A stretch of 64,000 bases of DNA from Isoetes taiwanensis (Eukaryota > Streptophyta > Lycopodiopsida > Isoetales > Isoetaceae). Below the pieces are notes generated by a model. It was not told the DNA's origin. It saw only the letters and a program-made list of their open reading frames with translations, and ran no database searches. Shown piece after piece: positions 37,501-47,706 of this stretch (the first letter of the stretch is position 1; each line of letters opens with the position of its first letter). The stretch is taken from positions 1 through 64,000 of the forward strand of contig JAJEKV010000314.1 in NCBI GenBank assembly GCA_021234155.1, in the 5' to 3' direction. The position numbers were made by a program, and so were the translations under genes.

Positions 37501-37760
37501 GCATCTAACATATCGGCTATGGGTTCCTCAACTTCCATGAAGTCGTCCATAGGGGCATTGTCATCATCTTCATCATCGTATTCTGTTCATCTTCATCATT
37601 GTACTCTTCATTATCGTTGTGCCCATGTTTGTACCATCTTGCTCAATGTATTCTAATTACGCTATCCAATGACTTTTGATGTCGCCAATTGATGCGGCTT
37701 GGATGTGGTCTTATATCCACTTGCCTACCACCTTACGTCAGTTAAGCGAAATATATCGTG
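34593..37760 (-). pseudogene. CACTA transposase (TNP2 type) with DUF4218 and DUF4216 regions
   Basis: This is the transposase that cuts and joins CACTA ends. On the minus strand from high to low coordinates: an N-terminal region with AFGPIFDNDLDDD and SRLTTSLLILNLQAKFKWSN (37550-37302); PDDIYKNTETCPKCGASRYN, a zinc-ribbon-like site, and LRLGLATDGVNPYG (37104-36721); LTLWSEGIEVYDV and RFTLRAILMWTTSDWPG (36618-36292); HHLLDPMHIFKNVSR (about 36190-36130); LTGLKSHDWHKMLQLVMPI (35930-35840). DUF4218 follows with FPTSFLDIQTHLLVHLV and LKVLKDFRRR...AEGWLARES (35715-35271). DUF4216 follows with MLFDAEWFDLVC (34886-34593). The order matches the family. Several frameshifts break it. Confidence 0.92.
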
Positions 37761-37899
37761 ATTGATACATACATTGAGAGCCGTGTTTGTTAAATTTTAA
37801 GCATTTAATAACGAGCGAAATATAAAATTTTATGTCATAATCAAAGCATATATTGAAGATATAATACACATTTATCTTCAATATGTGCAATCTCATTCA

Positions 37900-37935
37900 A
37901 GAGAAGAAGAAGAAGAAGAAGAAGAAGAAGAAAAA
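37900..37935. repeat. (GAA)n microsatellite
   Basis: About eleven consecutive gaa/aag units. A similar tract lies at 8585-8630. Confidence 0.9.
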
Positions 37936-37992
37936 TGGTGCATTCGAGCAACAAAAATTATATGAGTAATTTGAGTACATCATCAAAGGACC

Positions 37993-39307
37993 TCACGGTA
38001 TTGGTCTACCGTATTCATATTCAATGAACAATTCATCACCAATACACAAAGTTTTTATAGCATAAACCATGATATATCTCGAAAGTCAATTTTACGGCTA
38101 AAAAAAATCTTCTTGGTCTTTGTTTGCCTCGACAAATTCACAATTGGTAACCAGGATTCTCGATAGAGCTATTAATAAAAGCGACAAGGTTTCCATGCAG
38201 CCCGGGGCGACCATCAATATATGTGAAGCTTGCGTAGTCACTTTGGGCTTGGATATTGTTCGTGCATTTGAATTTAGGCCATAGATGAGCATCGCCCTTG
38301 ATGCTTACTCAATTTATGCCAAGTGTGCGAGTTATATTCGGGACCTACATATGGCATTAAAGGAGCAGTCGTACCATCTTTGACTTTCACACTAGTCATA
38401 ATATATAATCCGAGGCCAAACCCAGGGGACCCGACTATTTTTAATCATGTCTTGCCTACCCCAATATGTAAATTGCTCCCCATAAATAATTGGCTTGCCT
38501 CTAGGCCATGCATTGAATTTCTTACGATCTTTATCGTAAAAAAATTTGGACCAAATGGACTAGTGAAGGTGGAAGATTATTTTCTTGACATGATCTAGTA
38601 CATTCCAATTTTGATGAACATTGTCATTCCCTCCAATCTTGCAGCGGCCATTGCACGACGAGTTCTATCACGTAATGGGATACTCTTTGAGGAAGTTGAT
38701 GGCTTTCTTTTTGTAGGGTTTTCTATGAGCGCATTCATAGTATCAACATCATCTACTTCCAATGACAACATAACCCCCAAAATCTATATATTTGCTTGAG
38801 CTCACTTCATTCTCAATTTCTTCCTAACAAAATACAAGCAAACTAAGTTAAGACATCGATTCAAGTACATGAGAGTAGTTGATTATCGTTCATAAGATTA
38901 GTGTATTATACCTCGTTGGAATACCCCACATGTGCGTCAGAAACCTTTGGATTTGTCGGGCATTCACCATATTTCTCAACATGGTCGAGGGACGGTCTTT
39001 CTCATCCGTTTTATTTGTCCTTTGCACATGAACAATTGCAATATAACCGCTCTGTCAAGTACAACTGCAAAAAAAAAAAGTAACATCAAGATATAAAGTT
39101 AACTAATCATTGAAACATGTTTATGGTACATACATGGCATTCATTTCATGCACACCACCCGGCCTCTAGGAAGACTAGGTCCTTTGGGTCTAATTGGACT
39201 ATTTGTGGCAATTGTTGGGGTAACATTCTTGCATGAAGTCGCCATGTAACTTTCTCAAAGCTTTCTGTCTCACTTTTACGTTCAAATTCCTTCGGCGTTT
39301 CGTCCAT
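37993..39307 (-). pseudogene. SET-domain (histone methyltransferase-like) gene at the CACTA 5' side
   Basis: SET-domain enzymes methylate lysines, commonly of histones. The minus-strand start at 39307 reads MDETPKEFERKSETESF. After probable introns (stops between 39090 and 38800), the SET landmarks follow in order: GFGLGLYIMTSVKVKDGT (about 38420-38370), PYVGPEYNSHTWHKL (about 38355-38310), YIDGRPGLHGNLVAFINSS in the frame after an indel (about 38225-38165), NCEFVEA (about 38145-38120), and TLCIGDELFIEYEYGRPIP before a stop at 37993. These correspond to the G-x-G, R/G-N-x-A-x-F-I-N-S/H and E-L-x-x-x-Y-E sites. It is the first gene from the CACTA 5' end, on the same strand as the transposase. 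Frameshifts suggest decay. Confidence 0.75.
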
Positions 39308-40600
39308 GTTGTTTTTCTAGTAAACAATAAAAATATTAATAAAAAACCATGTAATAATATAATAATTATAAATATCCATGTTTTTTCATGATTTTATCAA
39401 ATGTTTATTCTTAAGATTGATTCATACAAGCGTTTATGATATTTAGAAAGCATTTGATTGAAGGGTGCCTGAACTTCGATACATCTAGTCCTCTCCATTT
39501 GAAATGGAGTCGACCCGATACCTTATATTCACGCAACCTTTCAAATCTTTTTGTAATCTATGAAGATTGAAACTTCTGTTTAGAGGTGCATAAACCCGAT
39601 ACATTTAGTCTTCTCCATTAGGGATGGAAGGCAGAGCCGGTACCTTGATCATGCATCCCTCAAGTTTTAACATACTTTCAAGATTCAATCTTCTAATCTA
39701 TTAGCATTTGGAGGTGTTTAACTCTAACACAAAGATTAAAGCAGAGATCTTACCTTATGAAGACCCCAGGCGCAAAAAATCGAAACAAGCAGTGAAAATA
39801 ACAAGTAAATAACCGGCGGCCGGGTTCCGCCATATTTGGCGTCGTTTATCGGCGTCGTGTGGCGTCGTTTAACGGCGCCAAGGCGGCGTCGTCGACACCT
39901 AGGCATGCCACATCGGCTTGCGCGGAAGCGTCGATGCCCCCTCATATGCCACGTCGGATGATCATGGCGTCGTTTGCGGCGTCAAATGATCATAACGTCG
40001 TTAAGCGACCAAGCGTGATTGTTTAACATAGCGAAACAACATACAATACAAATAACACAAATAAATAAAAATCTTTGATTGTTCCCATTCATAAAATAAA
40101 CATACAGCGACAACACAAATAGATAAAAAACTTATTGTTTCCATTCATAAAAAAAGCTTATACATTACTTATGTCCATCACGAGGGCGTGATGGTTTGAT
40201 GCAACCATTTGCATCATTATACGCACCATTAATGTCGTTTTCTCTTTGTTTGGCTCGGTGAGCCATTCTACGATCGTTCGCATGGAGCGCCGGATGTTAG
40301 TGCAATCGAAGCTCCTTTTCACTCATCTTTGCCCGATGGTGAAGGGAGGGTTCTCGTGAGGAGAAGCGGGGGTTCTTTGGAGTTGTCTTCCCTTGGAGGA
40401 GGAGGATTCTTGCTAGAAGGAACATATCGCGCGAAGGTGGTCTTCAAGCTGCTTGGGACCATTATAGCAAGATAGGGAAGAACACTCAAAAAATAAGAAT
40501 AACAATGACTTCTTGATGGATCCACTTATAACGTGGATGTAGGGTTAGGGTTAGGGTTAGGGTTTTTATTTGGCAAAAAAAAAAAAAAAAATTCCTGCGT
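39308..40600. repeat. CACTA 5' region: direct repeats, subterminal repeats, telomere-like motif
   Basis: Two direct repeats with core tagtcttctccatt start at 39463 and 39585. A block of gtcgtttaacggcgtc repeats lies at 39830-40010. At 40541-40565 the sequence gggttaggg repeats about four times, which on the minus strand is a run of accctaa telo-box motifs. This is the upstream region of the SET and transposase genes. I see no gene of its own here. Confidence 0.7.
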
Positions 40601-41140
40601 GTGGCGTTGTTAAGCGGCGTTTAAGGCGGCGTGTCTTGACGCAGCGGCGAGGGCGGCTTGGCACCGGCCTGCCATGCCCGCAGCGGCGGGCGTGACCGCG
40701 TCGGCGTTGTGAAGCGTCGTTCAGCGGCGGCGGCCCGGCAGCGTCTTGACCACGCGGTACCCGACAGCACCCGGCACCATGCCCAGCGGCGAGGCGTGAC
40801 GTCGGCGTTATTACGCGTGCGTCGTTCAGCGGCGGCATCTTTGCTTGGCGATCTTGACCTGGTACCCGGCAAGCTGCCCATTTCCGCGCATGGCCTTGGG
40901 CGCGTCGGCTACGTAAAAGCGTCGTTGAGCAGCGTTTGGCGGCGTGTTTGCTTATATGGCTGCCGGCATGGCGGCGATACCCACATGCCGCGCAAAATCC
41001 GACCGCGTCGGCCACGATGGCCGTCGTTGAGCGGCGGTCGAAGCGGCGTTATGCGTCGTTGAGCGGCGATGTCGTCGATCAGCGAAAAACTGACGATCCA
41101 GCGTTCATCGGCAGCCCAGCGACGTCGTTGGACGTCGGCG
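40600..41140. repeat. Right subterminal repeat cluster of the CACTA element
   Basis: GC-rich units such as gcgtcgttgagcggcg, gcgtcgttcagcggcgg and gacgtcgttggacgtc are packed close to the terminus at 41158. They mirror the left cluster at 3130-3640. A poly-A run precedes them near 40575. Confidence 0.85.
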
Positions 41141-41158
41141 ATCCCACTTACTGTAGTG

Positions 41159-41161
41159 ATG
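41159..41161. repeat. 3-bp target site duplication (ATG), right copy
   Basis: ATG follows TGTAGTG and matches the ATG at 3111-3113. Confidence 0.8.
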
Positions 41162-43320
41162 GTGACCATTTGGATAAATTGGAACTGCGTCTTTTTGAAA
41201 TGTGATGAGTCAGGCATTAGTCTCAATCAGGAGAAATGCACCTTTTGTGTCACCTCGGTGTTACATTTAGGACCGTTGTCGATGGCGGTATCACCACAGA
41301 TCTGCCAAAATCAGTTTGTGTGCTCAAAGCTCAAGCACCAGCCAATATCAAGGAGACACGCTCTTTCTGGGTAAGGTCAATTATTACTCCACCTTCATTC
41401 ACGGACTAGCGACCATTGCGGATCCATTCATAAACTCACGGGTGATGAATCCACGGGCTTGGAATTCCCAGGCGGATCTTTGCTTTCAACAGTTGAAGCT
41501 TTTGCTTTTCGGGCCCGGTTCTTGTTCCTCCTCAATGGGACAAGCCCTTTCATGTTCATGTCGATGTCTCGGCGTTTGCTATTGGGCTGTTCTTTCTCAA
41601 GGATATGCGCATTAATCGACAAACCAAACCGTCACGCCCGGCCCGAAAACTCAATTACTGCTGGCGCAACTATTCCCCCACAGGCGTGAAGCTTTGGGTC
41701 TCATTTTACGTGTCCAACGCTTCCGTCACTACCTTTTGGGCGGTCGGATCAAATTCTTTGTTGACCACCAAGCACTCCTTTATTTGATCAACAAATCCAC
41801 GCCCACGGGCGCATTGCTCGTTGGGTCCTTCTTCTTCAAGAATTTGCCTCTTTTGAAATTGTTCACAAGTAAGGCAAATCTCATGTTATCGGATTATCTT
41901 TCACGCATCCACCACGGATGATCCCTCCACTTTGGAGTCTCGAGGCGCCTTTCACGGCAGCTCAACTCTTTTTAGTCACAACAACACCACATATGTTGGT
42001 TCCATGACTTTCGGCAATACCTCCTCACAGCGAGCTCTTCCACCCGGGGACATGGCGCTCTCTCATGCCAAGCGACAATCCCGTCGTCATCAATTTCTCG
42101 CGGCGTCCGGTGACTACACCATGGTTGCGGGACATCTTTACAAAAGGGTAAGGATACCATCCTTGACTGTGTTCTACCTCATGAAGTTCGGATATTGTCC
42201 GAGAAGCTCATCAAGGGCTCGGTGGTGGTCATTTTCATGGTGACACCCACGCACGCCAAAATCCTTCTAGCTGGGTATTTTTGGCCCACGCTCTTTCAAA
42301 GGCAGCTCACGCCCACGCGCCGCCGCGTGTGATGCTTGCCAGCGTGTGGGACGGCCCCACGCCCGTGGCGCTCTTCCCTTGACGCCCGACGCCCATGCGC
42401 CACTTTCGCCCGGCAAATGGGAATGGATTTTGTGGGACCCATCGATCCTCCTGCGGCACACCCGTGCCCGCTACGTCAGTTCTCAGCCCGACTGCACGCT
42501 ACTAAATGGCGGAAGCTTGCACTTCCGGACAACAACTGCGGCAAGCCTGACCAAGGTCCTCTGTCAACAAATTATCACGCGATTTGGCTGCCCCCGGGCT
42601 GGTCGGTGATCGTGGTGTCCATTTTATCAATCATACCATCAAGGGCTGACGGATTATCTCGATACATCATCACAAGAGCACACCTTACTATCCTCAAGGT
42701 AATGGTTTGGCGAAAGCACCAACAAAACTCGGTCACAATTCTCAAGAAAATTTGTGGCGCTTCTCGCATGCGGCAAACAAAGCTTCCCTCTTTTTGTTCT
42801 TTGGGCCTACAATACTTGTTTCAAAATAATTCTGAGGTCACCTCCTTTCAAATTGGTTTATGGTGGGAAGCTCTCATGCCGTTTGAATACATCCTACCCA
42901 CTTTCACGTTTTCAAGCAAGCTCTTGCTCATAATCCGCTTCTTTGCACTCAAAGAAAGGGTCTATCAATTGGAGCAGTTGGATGAACTTAGAAGGGATGC
43001 TTATATTTGGTGTTCTTCATGGACAACAGATTTGCAAAAATCTTTACATGACAAGCGGTGAAGACAAAAACATTCAACGAAGGAGATTTGGTTCTTCTTT
43101 ATGATTCTCGGTACAAAAATTTTAGGGTAAACTTAAGTTTCGTTGGCTTGGCCCTTATCAAATTGTTCAAGTGGTTCGACCCGGCGTTTTCAAACCGGTT
43201 TGAGTTAGATGGCACTCCATTACCTACACGGGTAATGGCTTCCGCCTCAAAACATTTCATCACCTGGCGACAATCAACAAGCGGATGCGTTCAAGACACA
43301 ACCACAACCGAAAGTGACTA
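41162..43320 (+). pseudogene. pol of retrotransposon I, right part: end of RT, RNase H, integrase
   Basis: RT resumes with HLDKLEL and, one frame over, VFLKCDESGISLNQEKCTF, the segment expected soon after the catalytic box. RNase H follows in shifted frames, ending with RHYLLGGRIKFFVDHQALLY and KANLMLSDYLSRIHHG (41700-41920). Integrase pieces include CQRVGRP near 42335-42360, GMDFVGPID (42425-42450), EALMPFEYILP (about 42870-42900) and RVYQLEQLDELRRDAY. The C-terminal end reads FNEGDLVLLYDSRYKNF (43075-43125) and FELDGTPLPTRV. No chromodomain is seen. More than six frameshifts are present. Confidence 0.88.
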
Positions 43321-44190
43321 AAAGCGGTGGCATATTATATTATAGGTGGAATTTTTTTTTACAAAATGTGGGCCTGACCCAGCTATTTCGCTATGGGCTT
43401 TGCCCTATATACAAAAGCGGGCTCGAGCCCTATCTACTAAGTCCTAAGAAGAAAAACCCTCTACTCAGGGTTGGGGAAGAGGTGATCTTGTGAGATGTGG
43501 TAGAGGTTACACTTTCGGGGTCCGAAGGTGCGAGAACCACCTCCATCCCCTTGGTATGAGGATGGGGATGTTCAGCCATCCCGGAACACCAACCATCCAT
43601 TCTCGAGCCCGCGATTGTGGCAGCGCCCGAAGGTCCGGGACAATTCATTTTGCAAGTAATCCACTCTTGGCGGTTAGTGGGCATCGTGCGGTTCTCGTTC
43701 AAACCAGCGGCAGCCATCTTTGGCGCCATCGAATGTCTTCGCTTCACTCGGTTCGTCTTATATAGCCAACCAAGGAACTCCTTGTCGGCGTGGACCAATC
43801 AAAAAAATAGCGTGTTTGCAATGCAAAATTTGTTTCTAATGAGAGAATGTTCTTCGCCGCGCATATCTAGCCATGGTACCCTCGACACATTAGTTTAATG
43901 ATATCCCACCGAGTTGCCGACATTAAATGCCATTGCTTCTTTTCATACCCGTCACCCATTAATATGTGTCCTTTGGCCACTGTCACATCCGATCATTTTC
44001 TCCGTCTCATCTCCACCGTTCATTACTTCTCCCTTGGTTGTTTGGGGACTTAGCCAAATTTTGCTTCTCAATCCCCTCCTTGGCATCTTTCGACACTGGC
44101 ACCATCAGCGGTTCCCGTTTAAGCCCTCATCATGACCCTTAGCCCACATTTACGCGCCCTAAACCTTTTCATCTCTGCGCCTTAGTCCTC
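43321..44190. other. Region after integrase of retrotransposon I, with an antisense open frame
   Basis: Sense frames are short. The minus strand is open from 43798 to 43430 (122 codons; MAAAGLNENRTMPTNRQEWI about 28 residues in), ending FFFLGLSR. Some plant Tat-lineage elements are known to carry an antisense ORF at this place, so this may be more than chance. No domain is recognised. Confidence 0.35.
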
Positions 44191-44249
44191 CGTTCTTTGC
44201 CTTCGTCCTCGCCTTTGAATCCTTTGTTCTTTTCCGCTAATCTTTGCCA

Positions 44250-47190
44250 TGGCTGCACCAAAATTTTCTACACTTCAAACTCTTGCTCCCGGGAACCGGC
44301 TCTTTTGATCGTATCTTTCTTGGCGCCCACTTTCCGTGAAGCCCTTGTTGGTCGAATCGTGCGGTCGCATGAGCGCCCGGCTTTTGAATTCTCTCAAATG
44401 GAACTTAGGCTCCAAATCGACCCGGTTAGGCGGTTCGCCGCTAACATCGTCAGCGGCCCGCATGGCTACACCGCGGTGGTCGATGGCACCACCATTTAAG
44501 CTAACTTCGGCACACGATTTACGAGGTATTCCATATTCTTTGCAAACCCCTTGTTTATCTTGGTACGCCATACGGGATCTCGATGTCGCGAGTTTGGTGC
44601 TCACGCTTATCATGCAAATGTGCATCGCTGACCAATATTGACAAGCCCCATGAGACCTTTGTTAAGTTTACGTGGGCAAGTTCCTTGGGTATTCTATCAA
44701 GAACACCCATATCAATAAACCTTTCTATAATATAGTGGTCAGCGCTTTGCTCGCTCAACCCACCACATTGATTGGCCCCAATTTTTGTTCTACAGTCTTC
44801 TCCAAGAAGTGGACCGTCTTGTACGCCACTTCTATTCACGAGAAGTTTACGTGGGAGGCCACCTTCAAGCCATTATCCGTCATTACTTTCCTCCCACACC
44901 TCCTCCTTCTCTCATGATTCCACTCGGCCGGTCCCTTCCTCGGACTCACCAAGTCGGCACTTCCGCCCTTCTTCCTCTGGTCATGTCAAAATTCCGCACT
45001 CCCATGTCCTTTGTCTCCTCCTCGCTCTGAGAATCCAAGCATTCCGGTTCACACCATGTCTCACAAACATCGCAAACCCGGCAGCGGCGGTCTCCACCAC
45101 CACGGCACCCTCGTAATTTGTTGTATCGATTATCGGCCGGGATGCTCAAGGCTCTTTGTTCTAAGGTTACAAGAATCCCAAGAAGCTCTTATGAATGGGG
45201 TTCACCACGGCCCCAGCGGCCTCAGATCGCGGTTCACGGTGACCTTCAAGTCGCCCTTTGCACAAGTTCAAACTTTGGAGGCCCAACTTCAAGACAAGCG
45301 CGGAGCTCTCTTACGAGGCCGTATAGATCTCAAAAAGTGCGAGGATCAGACCAGCCTACTACGGATCAGCGGGCTCAACTCCAATCCAAAATTCGGGGAC
45401 TTATTGGAGCAAAACAAGTCCAAAGATACTCTCTGAGTGACAAAGAGAAAGATATAGCTAAGCTTGGCCTTGTACTCGAGCTTTGTGACAATTACGGCAC
45501 TCAAGTTCAAAACCTTCACCGGCGTGGCGCTCAAATTGCCTCTCGGACGGCTCGGCTCTCCGCGTAGACTTCACGGCTCACATCTCTCCAAGATCGGCTT
45601 TACGGAGGTACGAGAAGCAGAGAAAATTCTTGATGGCGGAGGAGATTGCGTGCCCGACTCAATGCTCTGGGCAATCCACCCTCACAGGTCCACACTTCTC
45701 ATAAGCGGGTCCGTGACCCGATCCATATACGTTAGAAAAGGACCACGGGATCCGTGACCTTGAACAACGATTCTGACCGCGCTATTGGTCTGGCGATGAG
45801 GCCTGAACCAAACTTGGCGGCTATATTGCCATCATTAGCCCGGTACTTGTTGATTTCCCAGTTCCATCACGCTATCGGATTATGTGGTTGCCCGCCGCCA
45901 CCTCTTTCTTCTAAAGTGGCATGGGGCTGATGGTCTGTGGATGTTCACTGCGCTGCTTGATTTTCTTGGATCGGCGAGAACTCTCAATTGAAGACAAAGG
46001 TTTATCTTTGTGCCCTTTTGGTCTTTGATATCATTCACTGCGATGATCCGGACTTCATCACCTTGACTATTTCATCCTATGGCTTACATTTTCATGATTT
46101 CTATCGGGTGATACGGGAGAGATTTGGGATGGGCCCGCGACAGAACTTTCGGTGACCCCACTCTTCAATGGTTGCTTCGGGATAACAACCCCTATCTACG
46201 TGATCATGCTCGGACCTGCGCTCTTCATCAAGAGTACATGCGAGCTTGCATCATTACCTCTCGGCAGCGGAAGTGCTGCAACAAATAAGGAAGTATCTAG
46301 GACATCGAGGATCTTCCCTATGCACAAATTTATATGCAACACCTCGCCGGTTACAATCAATTCGTGCTCTTACGGATAGCAAGGCGGTCCCCACAGTTTG
46401 GGATAGCCCTCTGTCAACTCTCAACTCTCGCCCTGCATGCGGGATCGTTGGTGTAAAGCTCTTGATCCGGCCCTTGTCGGTGAATTCGGGGGCAGGCTCA
46501 ACAACCCGCCCACGGGCATGGTTCCCTCTCCCTATGCTTCCACGGGTGTTCCTCCCGCCCGGGGTTCGACTTTCGATTGGCGTCTCCCCTTTTGGACAAA
46601 GGTCATGGATGGCCATCTTTGGATGGACTCCACCTCGGATCTCGGACGGATCTCCGGTGGGATCCCGTTTTTTCGCCCGCCCGCTCCCATTGGGAGGAGG
46701 GTGCCACTCTTGATAACACCACGAATTGGATCTATATTGCTAATGGCGTGGTTGGCAGCGCCCGCTCGCGCTACATGGTCTTGACACCTTCTTGCGAGAA
46801 TCCGCCACCTCACCGGATCCTTGATCCACCTTCAAAGCGGGTTTTGTGCTGCTCTAAAATGTATCTTGCTTTCGGCTCCTTAAATCGGCGTCCCATTTTT
46901 TCTTGCAATCCGAATGCCGGTGTCGGTGCCTTGGCCTCGGTTACTTTTGCTCATGGAATGTCGGTTTGTTTCTTCGATGCCGCAGCGCCCTTGAAGACAT
47001 GGTGCGCTCTCATTTTTCTCATTGATGCTGATCACGCCCTTGGGCTCAACACTCCTCCTGCTCTTCAAATCGCCCGGGGATCTCATAGGCACTTACCATA
47101 ATGGTGCCCGTCCTCACTCCGTGAGGATCACTTTCGAGGCCGATGGCTTCCGCCTTGAAACACTTCCTCCTTTTCTTCACCACGAAAGTG
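44250..47190 (+). pseudogene. Additional post-integrase coding region of retrotransposon I, with coiled coil
   Basis: From the ATG at 44250 the sense strand reads MAAPKFSTLQTLAPGNR. After indels it reads ERPAFEFSQMELRLQIDPVR, RFAANIVSGPHGYTAVVDGT, an S/P/H-rich linker (about 44880-45110), and a helical coiled-coil-like part (VQTLEAQLQDKRGALLRGRI, then SLSDKEKDIAKLGLVLELCD, 45240-45570). Coding-like frames continue with gaps to 47100. The first part resembles, by recall, a plant transposon-associated protein with a helical N-part and coiled coil, but I cannot name it firmly. Its place between integrase and 3' LTR is where Tat/Athila-type elements have extra ORFs. Confidence 0.4.
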
Positions 47191-47193
47191 TCG

Positions 47194-47204
47194 TTTTGGG
47201 GGAG
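47194..47204 (+). other. Polypurine tract of retrotransposon I
   Basis: ttttgggggag directly precedes the LTR start TGTTAG. It would be the plus-strand primer. Confidence 0.7.
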
Positions 47205-47697
47205 TGTTAGTCTGTGCCCTCTGTGCGGGACTATTCATCACTCTGACGGACCAGGTCAAGAACAAGGATCCACGATCGACCCACGGGTCAGCCATCAAAG
47301 GCTCGGTGAAGACCAAAGCCGGACCCACGCGGTCAAAGCTGCGTCCCGAGTCAACAAAGCGCCGCTCGGACAAGTGGCGGCCCGCCACCGCCCGCGTCAG
47401 CGTCAGCGTGATTCTAGGCACTTCAAGAGGCACCGCCAACATTCCTGCAAATCAGGCCTCCTTCCAGGAGTCGGCACCGAGATCAGTCAGAGTGTCTATA
47501 TTGGGCCAAAGGCCATTGTATATATATTAGTAGAGCTAGCACATGAGTTTTTAGATGAGTTTTGAGTCTTGTCTCTCTTCAGTCTTCTCTCGATTGCGAG
47601 AGCTCATGTATGTTCATCATTGATATCAAGGAAGCTTATCATTTTCCTCTTATTGTTCTCTTCTGTTCTGTTTTCTTCTTCTTGTTCTTTTCTTGCA
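47205..47697 (+). repeat. 3' LTR of retrotransposon I
   Basis: It starts TGTTAG after a polypurine tract. It contains a gtatatatatta TATA-like site near 47517-47528 and a T/C-rich U5-like end, and closes at ...tcttgca (47697). The exact right end is uncertain (47697 to 47711) because the 5' LTR is outside the window and the LTR of chromovirus A follows directly. Confidence 0.65.
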
Positions 47698-47706
47698 AAT
47701 CCCGCG

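Larger units (their letters stand above)
3114..41158 (-). mobile_element. Giant CACTA (En/Spm-type) DNA transposon, about 38 kb
   Basis: The left end reads CACTACAAAACC and the right end reads ACTGTAGTG, which is CACTACAGT on the other strand. Only the 7-bp CACTACA is shared, so the terminal inverted repeat is short. The ATG duplications and the split RT of retrotransposon I fix both boundaries. Both ends are packed with subterminal repeats built on cgtcgttnaacggcg. The transposase runs right to left, so 41158 is the 5' end. At 38 kb it is far above the usual 5-15 kb. Internal repeat clusters near 8.5-9.2, 21.0 and 39.8-40.0 kb suggest that other CACTA elements may be nested inside. Confidence 0.85.

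Noticed and set aside
40541-40565. Telomere or interstitial telomeric repeat
   Set aside because: Only about four units of ttaggg type in a promoter-like place; too short, and not the usual plant tttaggg form.
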